A stretch of 64,000 nt of DNA from the NCBI GenBank assembly GCA_036154155.1, contig JAYZLP010000020.1, positions 15,249 through 79,248 of the forward strand, written 5' to 3'. The notes beneath the pieces were generated by a model. It was given only the letters and a program-made list of their open reading frames with translations, was not told the DNA's origin and searched no databases. Positions 1 to 8,803 of this stretch are shown piece after piece; positions within the stretch are counted from its first letter, which is position 1; every line of letters begins with the position of its first letter. A program made the position numbers and the translations under genes. The DNA is from MGIIb-O5 sp036154155. GTDB lineage: Archaea > Thermoplasmatota > Poseidoniia > Poseidoniales > Thalassarchaeaceae.

Positions 1-2
1 CG

Positions 3-422
3 ATGAGCCTTCAGAATGCACGTTACTTGACAATCGGCATGATTCCCATAGCAATCTATCTGGCCACTGGGCCAACACTTCCTTTCACTATACCTCTAAT
101 CGGAATATCCGCCTTCGATGCAGGAGGCGTGTTTCAGATATTCCTGTTCGCCGACCTGCTAGCAGCTGCAACGGTGATGCCGGTCCTACTCACCCTGTGG
201 GAGGGGATATCTTCCAAGGGCGCACTGATTGGCGCTGTCTGCGGGCTGCTCTCCGTGGTCCTCTACGGCGCTTATACCGCGGATATCGGGACTGGTATCG
301 ATTACGTCTTCTCGCCGACCAACGAGTTCGGCCTAGCGAACCTGCACGTATTCCTCTCAGCGGTCATAGGCTCCTCAATCGTGACGGTCGCTGGGTCCTA
401 CGCACTCCCTGATGAGGAATGA
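3..422 (+). CDS. Na+/solute symporter (SSS family), C-terminal fragment
   Basis: This is the last 139 residues of a polytopic membrane protein. The reading frame is open at the window edge and the first ATG lies only two bases in, so the gene almost certainly starts outside. About four or five hydrophobic segments are visible (roughly residues 7-25, 44-66, 73-91 and 112-135). The pattern of a helix ending in LLTLW followed by a GALIGAV helix resembles the C-terminal helices of SSS-family sodium symporters such as the urea/DUR3 or PutP groups. The substrate cannot be told from this fragment. It overlaps the next gene by 11 bases, suggesting co-transcription. Confidence 0.55.
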   Translation: MSLQNARYLTIGMIPIAIYLATGPTLPFTIPLIGISAFDAGGVFQIFLFADLLAAATVMPVLLTLWEGISSKGALIGAVCGLLSVVLYGAYTADIGTGIDYVFSPTNEFGLANLHVFLSAVIGSSIVTVAGSYALPDEE

Positions 423-1260
423 GCGGGCCCTGCGCTTTGTTCATGAACGCCCCCCTCTTCGCGAATCCGTGGACACAAGGAAACCCCTCTCAGTACTACT
501 CCCTTGGAATGATGTCTGGAGGCCGTTGTGGTCCCGCAGGGAGGGCATGGGGGGGTGGATGTTCACCCTATTCGTCTTCATCATTGGTCTGACTTGCGTG
601 GCTGTCCCCTACTTCGCCTCCAACAACATCGCAGCAAGCTATCTTGGAACAGTTTGGGATCCCGAGATACCATTCGACCGAGACTTCCCCGTGATCAATT
701 GGATGATCATCCCGTACGCCGCGCTGTACCTGTTCTACCCGGCTACCCTGATAATCGCCCCACGTAACGACAGGGGAAGGATGGAACTCGCCCTGGGAAT
801 CCAGGGGCTAGCTCTCGCTACGATGTTCTGCGTCTTCTTCTTCATGGCTCTGCCCGCAGAGATAGACCTCAGGGACCAGCTCGATACCCATTGGCTGGAT
901 CACCCTCCGAACGCGTTGGAGGAGGCGCTCTTCGGCTTCATCCACTTCTCGGATAATCCCTGGAACGCATGGCCGAGCCTCCACATCGTCCACTCGTACC
1001 TCCTGGCCAGGCTGATGACCCTGTGGGTAGTCAGGGAGTACCCGGAGAGCAAGGCGGCCTCGGCATTCCTGGCCATCCTCTGGATCGAGTGGGTGCTCCT
1101 ATGCATAAGCATCCTCGCCACCAAGCAGCACTACCTGTTCGACCTTGTTACCGGCGCATTGGTCGGAGTGGCATGCTGGAGGCTCTTCCTACCCGCTATG
1201 GAGATGGTAGAACAAAGGGGGCCATCGGAGATGGCCACCGAGTCCGGCTGGCAGGACTAG
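412..1260 (+). CDS. PAP2-like membrane phosphatase/phosphotransferase
   Basis: A 282-residue polytopic membrane protein. Two PAP2-family signatures are visible: WPSLH at about residues 187-191, followed by HSYLLA, and KQHYLFD at 238-244, whose His240 and Asp244 match the third catalytic motif. The spacing and length fit the inositolphosphotransferase (Aur1/PAP2_3-like) branch rather than soluble PAP2 phosphatases. In that family the enzymes dephosphorylate or transfer lipid head groups at the membrane; the substrate here is unknown. The start overlaps the upstream symporter. Its TAG stop overlaps the stop of the convergent phosphate transporter (shared CTAG at 1257-1260). Confidence 0.7.
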   Translation: MRNERALRFVHERPPLRESVDTRKPLSVLLPWNDVWRPLWSRREGMGGWMFTLFVFIIGLTCVAVPYFASNNIAASYLGTVWDPEIPFDRDFPVINWMIIPYAALYLFYPATLIIAPRNDRGRMELALGIQGLALATMFCVFFFMALPAEIDLRDQLDTHWLDHPPNALEEALFGFIHFSDNPWNAWPSLHIVHSYLLARLMTLWVVREYPESKAASAFLAILWIEWVLLCISILATKQHYLFDLVTGALVGVACWRLFLPAMEMVEQRGPSEMATESGWQD

Positions 1261-3380
1261 TTGTTGTAGACTATCGGCAGGAACGCGTTGGCCGCTGTCT
1301 CGCAAGCGTTCGCAACGTCATCCATCCTCTGTAGTACCCTGTACATGTGCATGGCTGCGAGGGCCTCATCCTCGCCCTCGCTGAAGACCAGGGACGCTGC
1401 CCTGCCCTCGACCATATCTGCATCGTGCTCGGCCAGGTTCACCTTGTCAATCAGCTCGCCCAGCTTCTCGCGGCCCGCCTTGGTGTATCCGGAAAGGGTC
1501 AGGTCACGGAGTGCCGTGACAGACTCCTCGTACAGGGCAGCGGTCCTCGCCACAGACTCGCCCATCTCCTTCAGGGCGCTCCTTGCCTCTTCGTTGCCGT
1601 AAAGCGGCCTGAACGATAGCTGCTCGGCCACGTTCTGCGCGTAGTCCGCTATCCTGTCCTGCTTGCTCAGCATCTCCATGAAGTCCTCGGACCTCAGGAG
1701 GAGGCTCCACTGGCCAGAGCCAATCGCCTTCCTCAGGTCGTTCTTGATGTTGTCAGCCCTGAGCTCAGCAGCCACCGTGGCCTCTATCTCTTCAGTAGGG
1801 TCCTTTCCGTCAGCAGCCGCGTTTACAGCGACCAGCATGTGCTCGACTGTCTCGTTGACCGCCTCGGCATGAGTGTGGAACAGCTCGAAGTAGGTGGGGG
1901 ATCCGATTTCGGGGCCACCACCAACCTCCGCGAGAGCGTCCTCCACGTGGATCTCATCTCCGCTCGTGCTCCAGATCACGTAAACAACACCGGCTAGCGC
2001 AATGGGTATCACCACCAGTAGCTTGATCGGGTCAGAAGCAACGGCGACGAATATCAATATCGAGCCGAATCCAGCAGCTGGGAGGCTCGCGACCCATGAA
2101 GCGAAGATCTTGCCGAACACCCTGAAGTCGACAGCCTTCGCGCCTCCAGCCAGGCCAACGCCGACCACTGCTCCGACCAGCGTGTGAGTGGTCGAGACAG
2201 GTACTGCGAGGAATGGCATCGAGAAGATCAGTATGGTGGTCGCGGCCCCGAACTCGGCAGCGAAACCCCTCGTGGGAGTGATGTCGGTGATCTTGGTCCC
2301 TATGGTGTCCATGACCCTCCATCCCCAGGTCATCACACCAATCGCTATTCCAGCGCTCCCAAGGAGCACCAGCCAAACGGGAACTTCAGCCGACTCGGCC
2401 AATTCCCCGCCGCTAGACAGGACCTGGTACACTGCCGCCATGGGCCCGATGGCGTTCGACCTGTCGTTAGCCCCATGGGCGAAGGCGACGTAGGCAGCGG
2501 TGATGACCTGCAGCCAGACGAAAATCCTCTCGACCCCGTGGAAGCCGTCCTCCTCTCCCTTGAACTCGTAGTTCCTCAGGACGTAACCGAGGACCGCTGC
2601 CGCAATAACGGCGACAATGCTGGCAAGAATCAGGCTGTTGATCGGGAACCAGGCGTTGGCGTCCATCGGGTTCCAGGAACCGTTCTCCTTGACTGGCAAC
2701 CAGTCGTACTTGCTCTCAATCCATCCCTCTGACTGCGCCCTCGAGAAGAAACCCTTCAGGGCCTTGAACTGGAGCGCCAGCCCTAGGACGAAGAATGTAG
2801 GTACAGCCAGTATCGGTGCGAGCCACCTGGATCTCCCAATCGGGTCGTCGGCCTCGAGGATCGTCTCCCTCACTATGAAGAAAGTGAAGAACGCCAGGAG
2901 GGCGCCCATCAGTGGGCTAGCCACCCAGGACATCACGACCTTCTGGATGACCTCCCAGTCGATCAGGGAGGTGTCATGCTGAACCTCGAGAACCAGTCCC
3001 ACACCGACAATACCGCCGATTATGCTGTGAGTTGTGGATACGGGCAGCCCGTATCTGGTTGCTACGGTAAGCCAAACCGCGGCAGCCATCATGGCCGCAA
3101 TGAACCCGTACATCAGATCGTTCGCGAAGCTTTCCGTGACCGTCTCGAAGTCCACAGAGAGGATGCCCTTTCGCACGGTGTCCGTAACCGCGTCACCAGC
3201 GAAGAACGCACCTGCGAACTCGAATATGGCGGCTATGATCACTGCCTGCTTGAGCGTAAGGGCCCTTGACCCGACAGACGTACCCATTGCATTGGCAACA
3301 TCATTAGCTCCGATGTTCCATGCCATGTAGGCACAAACCACCAAAGATACAATCAGGACTAGCGTCATTATCGGTTCCAT
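1257..3380 (-). CDS. pit: PiT-family phosphate transporter fused to PhoU-like domain
   Basis: A 707-residue protein. The first 480 or so residues form an inorganic phosphate (PHO4/PiT) carrier with about ten membrane segments and both duplicated signature motifs, GANDVANAMG at 24-33 and GANDRSNAIG near residue 304. From about residue 495 to the end comes a soluble, charged, helical domain resembling PhoU/DUF47 (Pit accessory protein). Pit and DUF47 are commonly separate neighbouring genes; here they form one chain, suggesting that the accessory domain regulates transport in cis. The gene is divergent from an AbrB-PhoU regulator across a 121-base AT-rich spacer, which points to phosphate control of both. 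The start is the ATG at 3380. Confidence 0.9.
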   Translation of the reverse strand: MEPIMTLVLIVSLVVCAYMAWNIGANDVANAMGTSVGSRALTLKQAVIIAAIFEFAGAFFAGDAVTDTVRKGILSVDFETVTESFANDLMYGFIAAMMAAAVWLTVATRYGLPVSTTHSIIGGIVGVGLVLEVQHDTSLIDWEVIQKVVMSWVASPLMGALLAFFTFFIVRETILEADDPIGRSRWLAPILAVPTFFVLGLALQFKALKGFFSRAQSEGWIESKYDWLPVKENGSWNPMDANAWFPINSLILASIVAVIAAAVLGYVLRNYEFKGEEDGFHGVERIFVWLQVITAAYVAFAHGANDRSNAIGPMAAVYQVLSSGGELAESAEVPVWLVLLGSAGIAIGVMTWGWRVMDTIGTKITDITPTRGFAAEFGAATTILIFSMPFLAVPVSTTHTLVGAVVGVGLAGGAKAVDFRVFGKIFASWVASLPAAGFGSILIFVAVASDPIKLLVVIPIALAGVVYVIWSTSGDEIHVEDALAEVGGGPEIGSPTYFELFHTHAEAVNETVEHMLVAVNAAADGKDPTEEIEATVAAELRADNIKNDLRKAIGSGQWSLLLRSEDFMEMLSKQDRIADYAQNVAEQLSFRPLYGNEEARSALKEMGESVARTAALYEESVTALRDLTLSGYTKAGREKLGELIDKVNLAEHDADMVEGRAASLVFSEGEDEALAAMHMYRVLQRMDDVANACETAANAFLPIVYNN

Positions 3381-3471
3381 GGCCCCTTGCGATAAATGAC
3401 AGGTATATTGATTTACAAATATATTTTCTATATAGTTATCTTAATATCGTTACACTAGAAGGCTACTATAA

Positions 3472-3482
3472 CTATTTATTTA
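3472..3482 (+). promoter_or_regulatory. TATA-like box for the AbrB-PhoU gene
   Basis: The AT-rich element ctatttattta lies about 26 bases before the GTG start at 3502. That is the archaeal TATA-to-TSS distance, so the transcript is probably leaderless. The rest of the 3381-3501 spacer is also very AT-rich (tatat tracts at 3417-3434) and must hold the minus-strand promoter of the phosphate transporter. Confidence 0.5.
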
Positions 3483-3501
3483 GACTCCACCTCGGAAGTA
3501 C

Positions 3502-4566
3502 GTGAATCATGAGGGAGCACCTAAGTCAGAGGTAAGGAGATTACAACAGACTGGTGGTTCCACATTCATAGTCAGTCTGCCTAAGAAGTGGGTTACAGAA
3601 CATGGTTTGGCTGCCAAGGACCACGTGCGAATAGAGTGGCGTCCATCGGGAACCCTGAGAGTGATTCCAGAAGCATCATCCATTAGCAGACGTAGGGAGG
3701 TGGCAATAGATCTTGACGATGTTCCAGAGAACATGGTGTTCGATCACCTAGTAGCAGCTTATTTGGCAGGCACTCAGGTGATTAGAATACGTTCAACCTC
3801 CGGATTCTCTCGAACAGAGAGGAAGATATTCCGGAAATTCGTCAATACCTCAAGAGGCGTCGACATATCATCGGAAAGTGAAAACTCGATAGAGATGATA
3901 AGTCTACTGAGTCCTTCGGAGATGCCACTCTACTCAAGTCTGAATAGGATGTATCTCCTAATCCTGAGTCAAATTAGAGATGTCGTAGACGTTCTTGGAG
4001 GTTCAGATAAGGAAGTTCTAGAGGACTGCCATGAAAGAGAGCAGGAGGTGGACGCGATTAGGCTACTTCTTGAGAGGCAGGTAGGGCAGATATTGGAGTC
4101 TGCTAGTATCGAGGACTCTTTGGGGACTTCGAGATGGGAGGCGTCGGAATTGGGAAAAGTCGTTAGGACGATGGAAAGAATGGGCGATCACTCATATGCT
4201 CTTTGCAAATTAACTTTGGAGAGGGAGGACAGCAGTCAATTGTCGATCGAAGAAACACCCTTGGATGCAATTCCGGTGTGGCAGGAATCGATTAAACTCC
4301 TTATCTCTAACTTTCGGAAGAGAAAGGTATCCGAGATTCACTTGGCCAAGGAGAGACTTTCTTCAGCCTTAGTGGGTCTCGAGGATTTCGAGACACAACT
4401 CAGATCTAGTTCTATGGAAATCTCAGAAGCCCTATTCCTGGACCGTATTTCTGAGTCTCTAAGGAGGATATGTGCCTATTCCATAAACATGAGCGAGATT
4501 TTACTGAATATTCAATCTCACAGAGATTCCTTTGAGGTTTCTTCCCCTCAATTTGGTAGAATTTAG
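3502..4566 (+). CDS. phoU: AbrB-PhoU phosphate regulator
   Basis: A 354-residue protein. The N-terminal 60 residues look like an AbrB/SpoVT swapped-hairpin DNA-binding domain (TGGSTFIVSLPKKWV, then a KDHVRIEW strand). Residues about 120-340 are helical and acidic, consistent with one or two PhoU units. The AbrB-PhoU fusion is a known archaeal arrangement and probably works as a transcriptional regulator of phosphate uptake. It is divergent from the PiT transporter, the obvious target. The only good start is GTG at 3502; the ATG at 3509 is out of frame. Its TAG overlaps the TAA of the convergent exporter gene. Confidence 0.85.
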   Translation: MNHEGAPKSEVRRLQQTGGSTFIVSLPKKWVTEHGLAAKDHVRIEWRPSGTLRVIPEASSISRRREVAIDLDDVPENMVFDHLVAAYLAGTQVIRIRSTSGFSRTERKIFRKFVNTSRGVDISSESENSIEMISLLSPSEMPLYSSLNRMYLLILSQIRDVVDVLGGSDKEVLEDCHEREQEVDAIRLLLERQVGQILESASIEDSLGTSRWEASELGKVVRTMERMGDHSYALCKLTLEREDSSQLSIEETPLDAIPVWQESIKLLISNFRKRKVSEIHLAKERLSSALVGLEDFETQLRSSSMEISEALFLDRISESLRRICAYSINMSEILLNIQSHRDSFEVSSPQFGRI

Positions 4567-5291
4567 GCCACTGACTCGAGTATGTAGAAAGCACCGCTGG
4601 CAACTATTCCCGACATCACAATATTACGGATCAACTCCGACTTCATTGTCTCCAACCACCTCTTGCCAACCCTGACTCCAAGCAGGGCTGCTACCACCAA
4701 AATGGCAGTCAGTTGGAGGTGCTCCACAATCTCGTCCGGCCTGAAGAACAGGTAGACGGGAATCCGCGATAGGTCCACGCAAAGCGCCAGGACGCTAGCC
4801 GTGGCGGCGTACGCCATCTTGTCGCTCAGCCTCCTTGTCAGGAACATTGCCCTAAGGGCGCCCTGGTGCCCTGAAAGGCCCCCCATGAATCCGGAACCGA
4901 AGCCACCCACCCTGTCATTCGCCTCAGGAATCCTGTACCCGGTCCACGACTCGCTGAGGGTGAGTATCGGCAGCAGCACCAGGAAGACGCCTATCACGGC
5001 CAGTAACGGGTCCTGCGGTACCTGGTTCTGAAGCAGCGCCCCCATGATTGACCCCGCGACCAGCCATACCCCGTAGTGCCGGAACGCGGAGAGGTCGACG
5101 CTTTCCCTCAGTGCAACGAACTTCCCGGCGTTGTGGGCGCCATGGACCACCGCAACGACGGCAACCGCCTCGTGGGGCCCCATCATGAGCAGAACAACCG
5201 GCGTCAGCATGGTCGACAGCCCGAACCCGGCAGGCACCGTCAGCGCGGCTGCTAGGAAGCAACCGAGGAAAGCGAGCACCACCATCTCCAT
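4563..5291 (-). CDS. TauE/SafE-family membrane exporter
   Basis: A 242-residue protein with about eight hydrophobic segments and a duplicated layout typical of the TauE/SafE (DUF81) family. That family exports sulfite, sulfoacetate or related anions; the substrate cannot be assigned. The motif FMGGLSGHQGALR in the middle matches the conserved GxxSGxxG region. I chose the ATG at 5291 (MEMVVLAF), 8 bases after the stop of the upstream thioredoxin-CcdA gene. An open frame upstream to 5378 would be antisense-like and lacks a family match. Tight spacing suggests one operon, and a sulfur link is plausible. Confidence 0.75.
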   Translation of the reverse strand: MEMVVLAFLGCFLAAALTVPAGFGLSTMLTPVVLLMMGPHEAVAVVAVVHGAHNAGKFVALRESVDLSAFRHYGVWLVAGSIMGALLQNQVPQDPLLAVIGVFLVLLPILTLSESWTGYRIPEANDRVGGFGSGFMGGLSGHQGALRAMFLTRRLSDKMAYAATASVLALCVDLSRIPVYLFFRPDEIVEHLQLTAILVVAALLGVRVGKRWLETMKSELIRNIVMSGIVASGAFYILESVA

Positions 5292-5299
5292 TCTCGCAC

Positions 5300-6748
5300 C
5301 TAACCGAGGATCCCTGAGACCAGTGCCGGCTGGGTCAGGTAGGCGAGGAGCCCCGCACCTGCGAACATCATCATCCAAGCGCCAGTAGCCTTGACGACCC
5401 CTGTCGACCTCCTGAGGAAGTCCAGCATGGCCTGCCTGCCCGTCCCTACGAGGGCAGTCACGGTGACCATCAGGATGGTGGCGGAGAGTATCAGGCCCAG
5501 CATGCCCGAGAGGAACGCGCCGTCACCGACCACAGTGAGCCATGCTACGAACGGGAACACGGCCGCCGCCGTGCAGTCCACAGAGGCGGCGCTGTACCCT
5601 ATGCCCCACAGGAACATGTTCCTGCGCGGAGTGAATCTCTCGTCGGACTCGTCAGTCTGGTACTTGTCCAGCGCCCTCTGGACCCATGCCAAGAGGTGGG
5701 ACGTCCATCCGAGCAGCATCATCCCGCCTAGGATGAGCAGCAGCCATGCTATCGCCACCGCGATGTCGTGCAGGGCCCCCGAGAGGTCAACGATCCCGTC
5801 CAAGCCGAAGATTATCGCTCCTACCGCCGTGAAGAACGCCAGTTGCCCGAGGGCAGCGAACAGGCCCACCTCGACGGGCCTCGGCATGCTACCGGTTATC
5901 TTCCCCGCCTCGATCAGCTCGTCCTGCCTCATCCCGAGGTTCAGGTAGTAGGTGATGTACGACGGTAGTACGGGGAACGCGCATGGGGAGAAGTAGACCA
6001 GCACCCCTAGGAAAAGCCCGATCAGGAACACGCCCGCCATCGAGCTGTCGGGCTTCTCTATGCCGAACCTGAGTGACTCGGCATCTCCCTCGTTAGCCCT
6101 CTCGATCGCTGAATCGAAGGACGACCAGCCATCGAGTGGCGTCCCAGTGCTCTCCTTGGCGACCGCATAGCCCTCGTGGTCTATCACAAGGACTAGGGGG
6201 ATGGCCTGTGCGAAGTAGTGCTCGACCAGGTCCCCCCTGGTGCCGTCATCGAGGATCACCGAATCAGGCCCCCCGTTCGCAACTGGCCAACTCATGTGCT
6301 TGTCTGAATCCGAGTCTCCGAAGGTAGAGTTGATCCTGTCGAAATCCTCGTACGCGTACCACGTGGCCACAGACAGGGCGATTACTGGGTAATCCCCGTC
6401 GAGATTCCCCCATTCGCCAATATTCCTGTCTATGTGCTCCTGGACGTAGTGGCAGTTAGCGCAATCCACGGCCATGAAGTCCAGGACGACCACGTTGCCT
6501 CGCAGGTCACTAAGGCGAATCACTCCGGAATCGTCGGCTATCAGGTCGTCAATGCCAGTCCTGTTCATCGATTCGACTTCGAAGTCAGGTACTACAACGG
6601 CGTTTTCGCTTACCCCATATGCGGAGGAGGATAGGCCGAAAAGGCTGAGCGAAGAGTACCCGATGATGCAGAACAGGACGACGCCCACGCCGAACCCCCT
6701 CCAGGTGTCCCCTTCCCGGAGGACGCCGAAGTCAAGTCCCGCAGCCAT
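5300..6748 (-). CDS. Thioredoxin-CcdA (DsbD-like) fusion, thiol transport
   Basis: A 482-residue membrane protein. A TM helix (about 18-40) is followed by an extracytoplasmic TlpA/thioredoxin-like domain with the redox motif CANC (Cys96, Cys99), ending near residue 225. About six TM helices of the CcdA/DsbD type follow, with the reactive cysteines in FSPCAFPV (Cys256) and SVDCTAAA (Cys392). CcdA proteins move reducing equivalents across the membrane. Here the thioredoxin domain comes first, the reverse of classical DsbD, whose C-terminal domain is the thioredoxin. Likely jobs are reduction of exported thiols or cytochrome/SCO cysteines. The substrate is inference. Confidence 0.85.
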   Translation of the reverse strand: MAAGLDFGVLREGDTWRGFGVGVVLFCIIGYSSLSLFGLSSSAYGVSENAVVVPDFEVESMNRTGIDDLIADDSGVIRLSDLRGNVVVLDFMAVDCANCHYVQEHIDRNIGEWGNLDGDYPVIALSVATWYAYEDFDRINSTFGDSDSDKHMSWPVANGGPDSVILDDGTRGDLVEHYFAQAIPLVLVIDHEGYAVAKESTGTPLDGWSSFDSAIERANEGDAESLRFGIEKPDSSMAGVFLIGLFLGVLVYFSPCAFPVLPSYITYYLNLGMRQDELIEAGKITGSMPRPVEVGLFAALGQLAFFTAVGAIIFGLDGIVDLSGALHDIAVAIAWLLLILGGMMLLGWTSHLLAWVQRALDKYQTDESDERFTPRRNMFLWGIGYSAASVDCTAAAVFPFVAWLTVVGDGAFLSGMLGLILSATILMVTVTALVGTGRQAMLDFLRRSTGVVKATGAWMMMFAGAGLLAYLTQPALVSGILG

Positions 6749-6845
6749 GAATGCCCGAATCGGGCCGGACTTTTGATTCCGGCGGGAGAAGGCGCCCTTG
6801 GTGCGTCATCATGCTTATCGTGAGGATTCAGCCCGCATGCACCCG

Positions 6846-6921
6846 GGGCTCGTGGTCTAGGGGTTATGACGTCGCCTTCACATGGCGAAGATCGCAGGTT
6901 CAATTCCTGCCGAGCCCACCA
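6846..6921 (+). tRNA. tRNA-Val (CAC), CCA encoded
   Basis: A full cloverleaf can be drawn: acceptor gggctcg/cgagccc, D-arm gtc...gac, anticodon stem tcgcc/ggcga with loop ttcacat (anticodon CAC), T-stem gcagg/cctgc. CCA is encoded at 6919-6921. The TGA stop of convergent deoC starts at the very next base. A weak TATA-like cttatcg sits about 30 bases upstream. Confidence 0.95.
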
Positions 6922-7623
6922 TCAGCCCAGAATGTCGTCAAGCAGAGATGATGCCCCTATCCTGAGCCTGCTTCTCCCATGGATTCCTGCCTCATTAGAA
7001 TCCACGATTCCGACCAATCTCTCGACGTCTTCCATGGTCCTGATCCCCCCTGAAAGCTTGACGCCCCTCTCCTCGCCCATCGTAACCGAATGGCGCTTCA
7101 CCTCGAAGGAGAGTAATCGGGCGTCCTCATCGCTGCAAGCCCCCCTCATGCCTGTGCAGCTTTTCACGAAGTCGGCCCCAGACGCCAGTACCATGCGAGT
7201 CACTGCTCTGATGTCGTGCTCCCCAAGTAGAGGAGTCTCTATGATTACCTTGAGGGCCCGTCCGGCCGATGCATCCCTCATCGCCTTGAGTAAGGCCAGG
7301 TCCCGCTCGCCCGGAAAGTCGTCCGAGTCACGCGGCTCTAGGACGCAATCGATCTCGTCCGCCCCATGTCTAACCGCCGTTTCAACCGATTCCCGAATCG
7401 AAGAGGCATCGTTCCAGCCCACGGGGAATCCACCAGCCACTGCAGCCACCGAGATCCCTTCATCTAGCAGGCCCCTGACCAATTCAACGTGCTCAGAGAA
7501 TACGCACACGGCTGCAGGCCTGTGTTCGTTCGCCCTCTCGCACAGCATTTCCAAATCTGCATACGAGGCCTCGTGGTCCAGCAATGTGAGGTCCAGTATG
7601 TCGAGAACGCCTCTAGCGTCCAT
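6922..7623 (-). CDS. deoC: Deoxyribose-phosphate aldolase
   Basis: A 233-residue class I aldolase that splits 2-deoxyribose 5-phosphate to glyceraldehyde 3-phosphate and acetaldehyde in nucleoside salvage. Visible catalytic residues are Asp92 (EIDCVLE), the Schiff-base Lys154 (DFVKSCTG) and Lys189 (VKLSGGIRT), matching the E. coli Asp102/Lys167/Lys201 triad. The start is taken at the ATG at 7623, 8 bases beyond the serC stop; a longer frame would run into serC. The TGA stop abuts the CCA end of tRNA-Val. It is co-oriented with serC and probably in the same operon. Confidence 0.9.
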   Translation of the reverse strand: MDARGVLDILDLTLLDHEASYADLEMLCERANEHRPAAVCVFSEHVELVRGLLDEGISVAAVAGGFPVGWNDASSIRESVETAVRHGADEIDCVLEPRDSDDFPGERDLALLKAMRDASAGRALKVIIETPLLGEHDIRAVTRMVLASGADFVKSCTGMRGACSDEDARLLSFEVKRHSVTMGEERGVKLSGGIRTMEDVERLVGIVDSNEAGIHGRSRLRIGASSLLDDILG

Positions 7624-7631
7624 GAAACCAC

Positions 7632-8723
7632 TCACCCGTGCCTTGCCTCGAATCGTCTCATGAACGAAACCAGGGCTTCCACGCTTTCTATCGGGCATCC
7701 GTTGTACATGCTCGCCCTGATGCCTCCGACGCTCCGGTGCCCCTTCAGCCCACCTAGCCCCGATGCGGCGGCCTCCTCAAGGAATGCCGGCTCCAGATCA
7801 TGGTTTGCTAGCCTCCATGTGACGTTCATCACAGATCTTGAATCAGTATTGGCGTGAGGGACCCAGAATGGCGTCCTATCCAGCTCCTCGTAGAGAAGTG
7901 ACGCCTTCTTTCTGTTCCTCTCAATGGCCCCCTCTAGGCCCCCGTTTCTCTCGACCCATGCCATGACCCTGTCAAGGACGAAAATTCCGAATGTGTTCGG
8001 GGTGTTGAACATGGATCCCTTGGAAACGTGGGTCCTGTAGTCCAACATCGTGGGAACCCCCTCTCCAATCTTGGAAACTGCCCAGGGAGATAGGATGACT
8101 AGGGTTACCCCGCTGGGCCCCAGGTTCTTCTGCGCCCCGGCATAGACGAGGTCATGGGATGATACGTCCAAGGGGGTACCGCAGATGTCCGAGCTTGCAT
8201 CTACCACCCGTGGCTTTCCTCCGCTGTCCGGAATGTGGTGGAACTGAGTTCCAAAGAGAGTATTATTTGACGTGTAGTGCATGTAGCTCGCTTCGTCCCT
8301 AATGGTATAATCGCCATTGCTAGGGACAGAAACGAATCCGTCATCGGACCCGTCCCAAGCCGCCTCAGCATCGCCAACCCTACCTGCCTCCTTGATGGCC
8401 TTCTGAGACCAACCGCCCGTGATTAGGAAGTCCGCCTTCCCTTCATTTCCAAGCAAATTAAGGGCAGTCATGTAGAATTGTGTGGAAGCACCTCCCTGCA
8501 GGAATAGGACATGGTAATCATCAGGAACAGAGAGAACCCTTCTGACCCTCTCTTCCGCGGAGTCGATTACGTTCTGGAAGGTCCCACTTCTGTGAGAAAC
8601 CTCCAGTAGCCCAAAACCGCTGCCCGATAGGTTCGGAAGAGCCTCGGCTACTTCGGATACCACCTCGAGGGGCAGTACAGCTGGCCCCGCGCCGAAATTG
8701 TGCACCCGGCCCGCCCCGGTCAT
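7632..8723 (-). CDS. serC: Phosphoserine aminotransferase
   Basis: A 363-residue class V aminotransferase. It begins with the SerC hallmark NFGAGPAVLP and has the HRSGTFQ motif and the PLP lysine Lys199 in YAGAQKNLGPSG. It makes 3-phosphoserine from 3-phosphohydroxypyruvate in serine synthesis; the window also holds a SerB-like phosphatase at 34.5 kb. Length and motifs are full and normal. It is divergent from pdxT across an 80-base spacer; both relate to PLP (SerC uses it, PdxT helps make it). Confidence 0.93.
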   Translation of the reverse strand: MTGAGRVHNFGAGPAVLPLEVVSEVAEALPNLSGSGFGLLEVSHRSGTFQNVIDSAEERVRRVLSVPDDYHVLFLQGGASTQFYMTALNLLGNEGKADFLITGGWSQKAIKEAGRVGDAEAAWDGSDDGFVSVPSNGDYTIRDEASYMHYTSNNTLFGTQFHHIPDSGGKPRVVDASSDICGTPLDVSSHDLVYAGAQKNLGPSGVTLVILSPWAVSKIGEGVPTMLDYRTHVSKGSMFNTPNTFGIFVLDRVMAWVERNGGLEGAIERNRKKASLLYEELDRTPFWVPHANTDSRSVMNVTWRLANHDLEPAFLEEAAASGLGGLKGHRSVGGIRASMYNGCPIESVEALVSFMRRFEARHG

Positions 8724-8803
8724 GCTTGGACGTACAATACCCGGTCTTTCAGCCCATCGGAGGGCACGACAGGGTTCATCTCTACTAGGCGGGACGCCGG
8801 GTC

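Noticed and set aside
7624..7698. Longer deoC start at 7698
   Set aside because: It would overlap serC by 67 bases, and the extra residues do not resemble DeoC.
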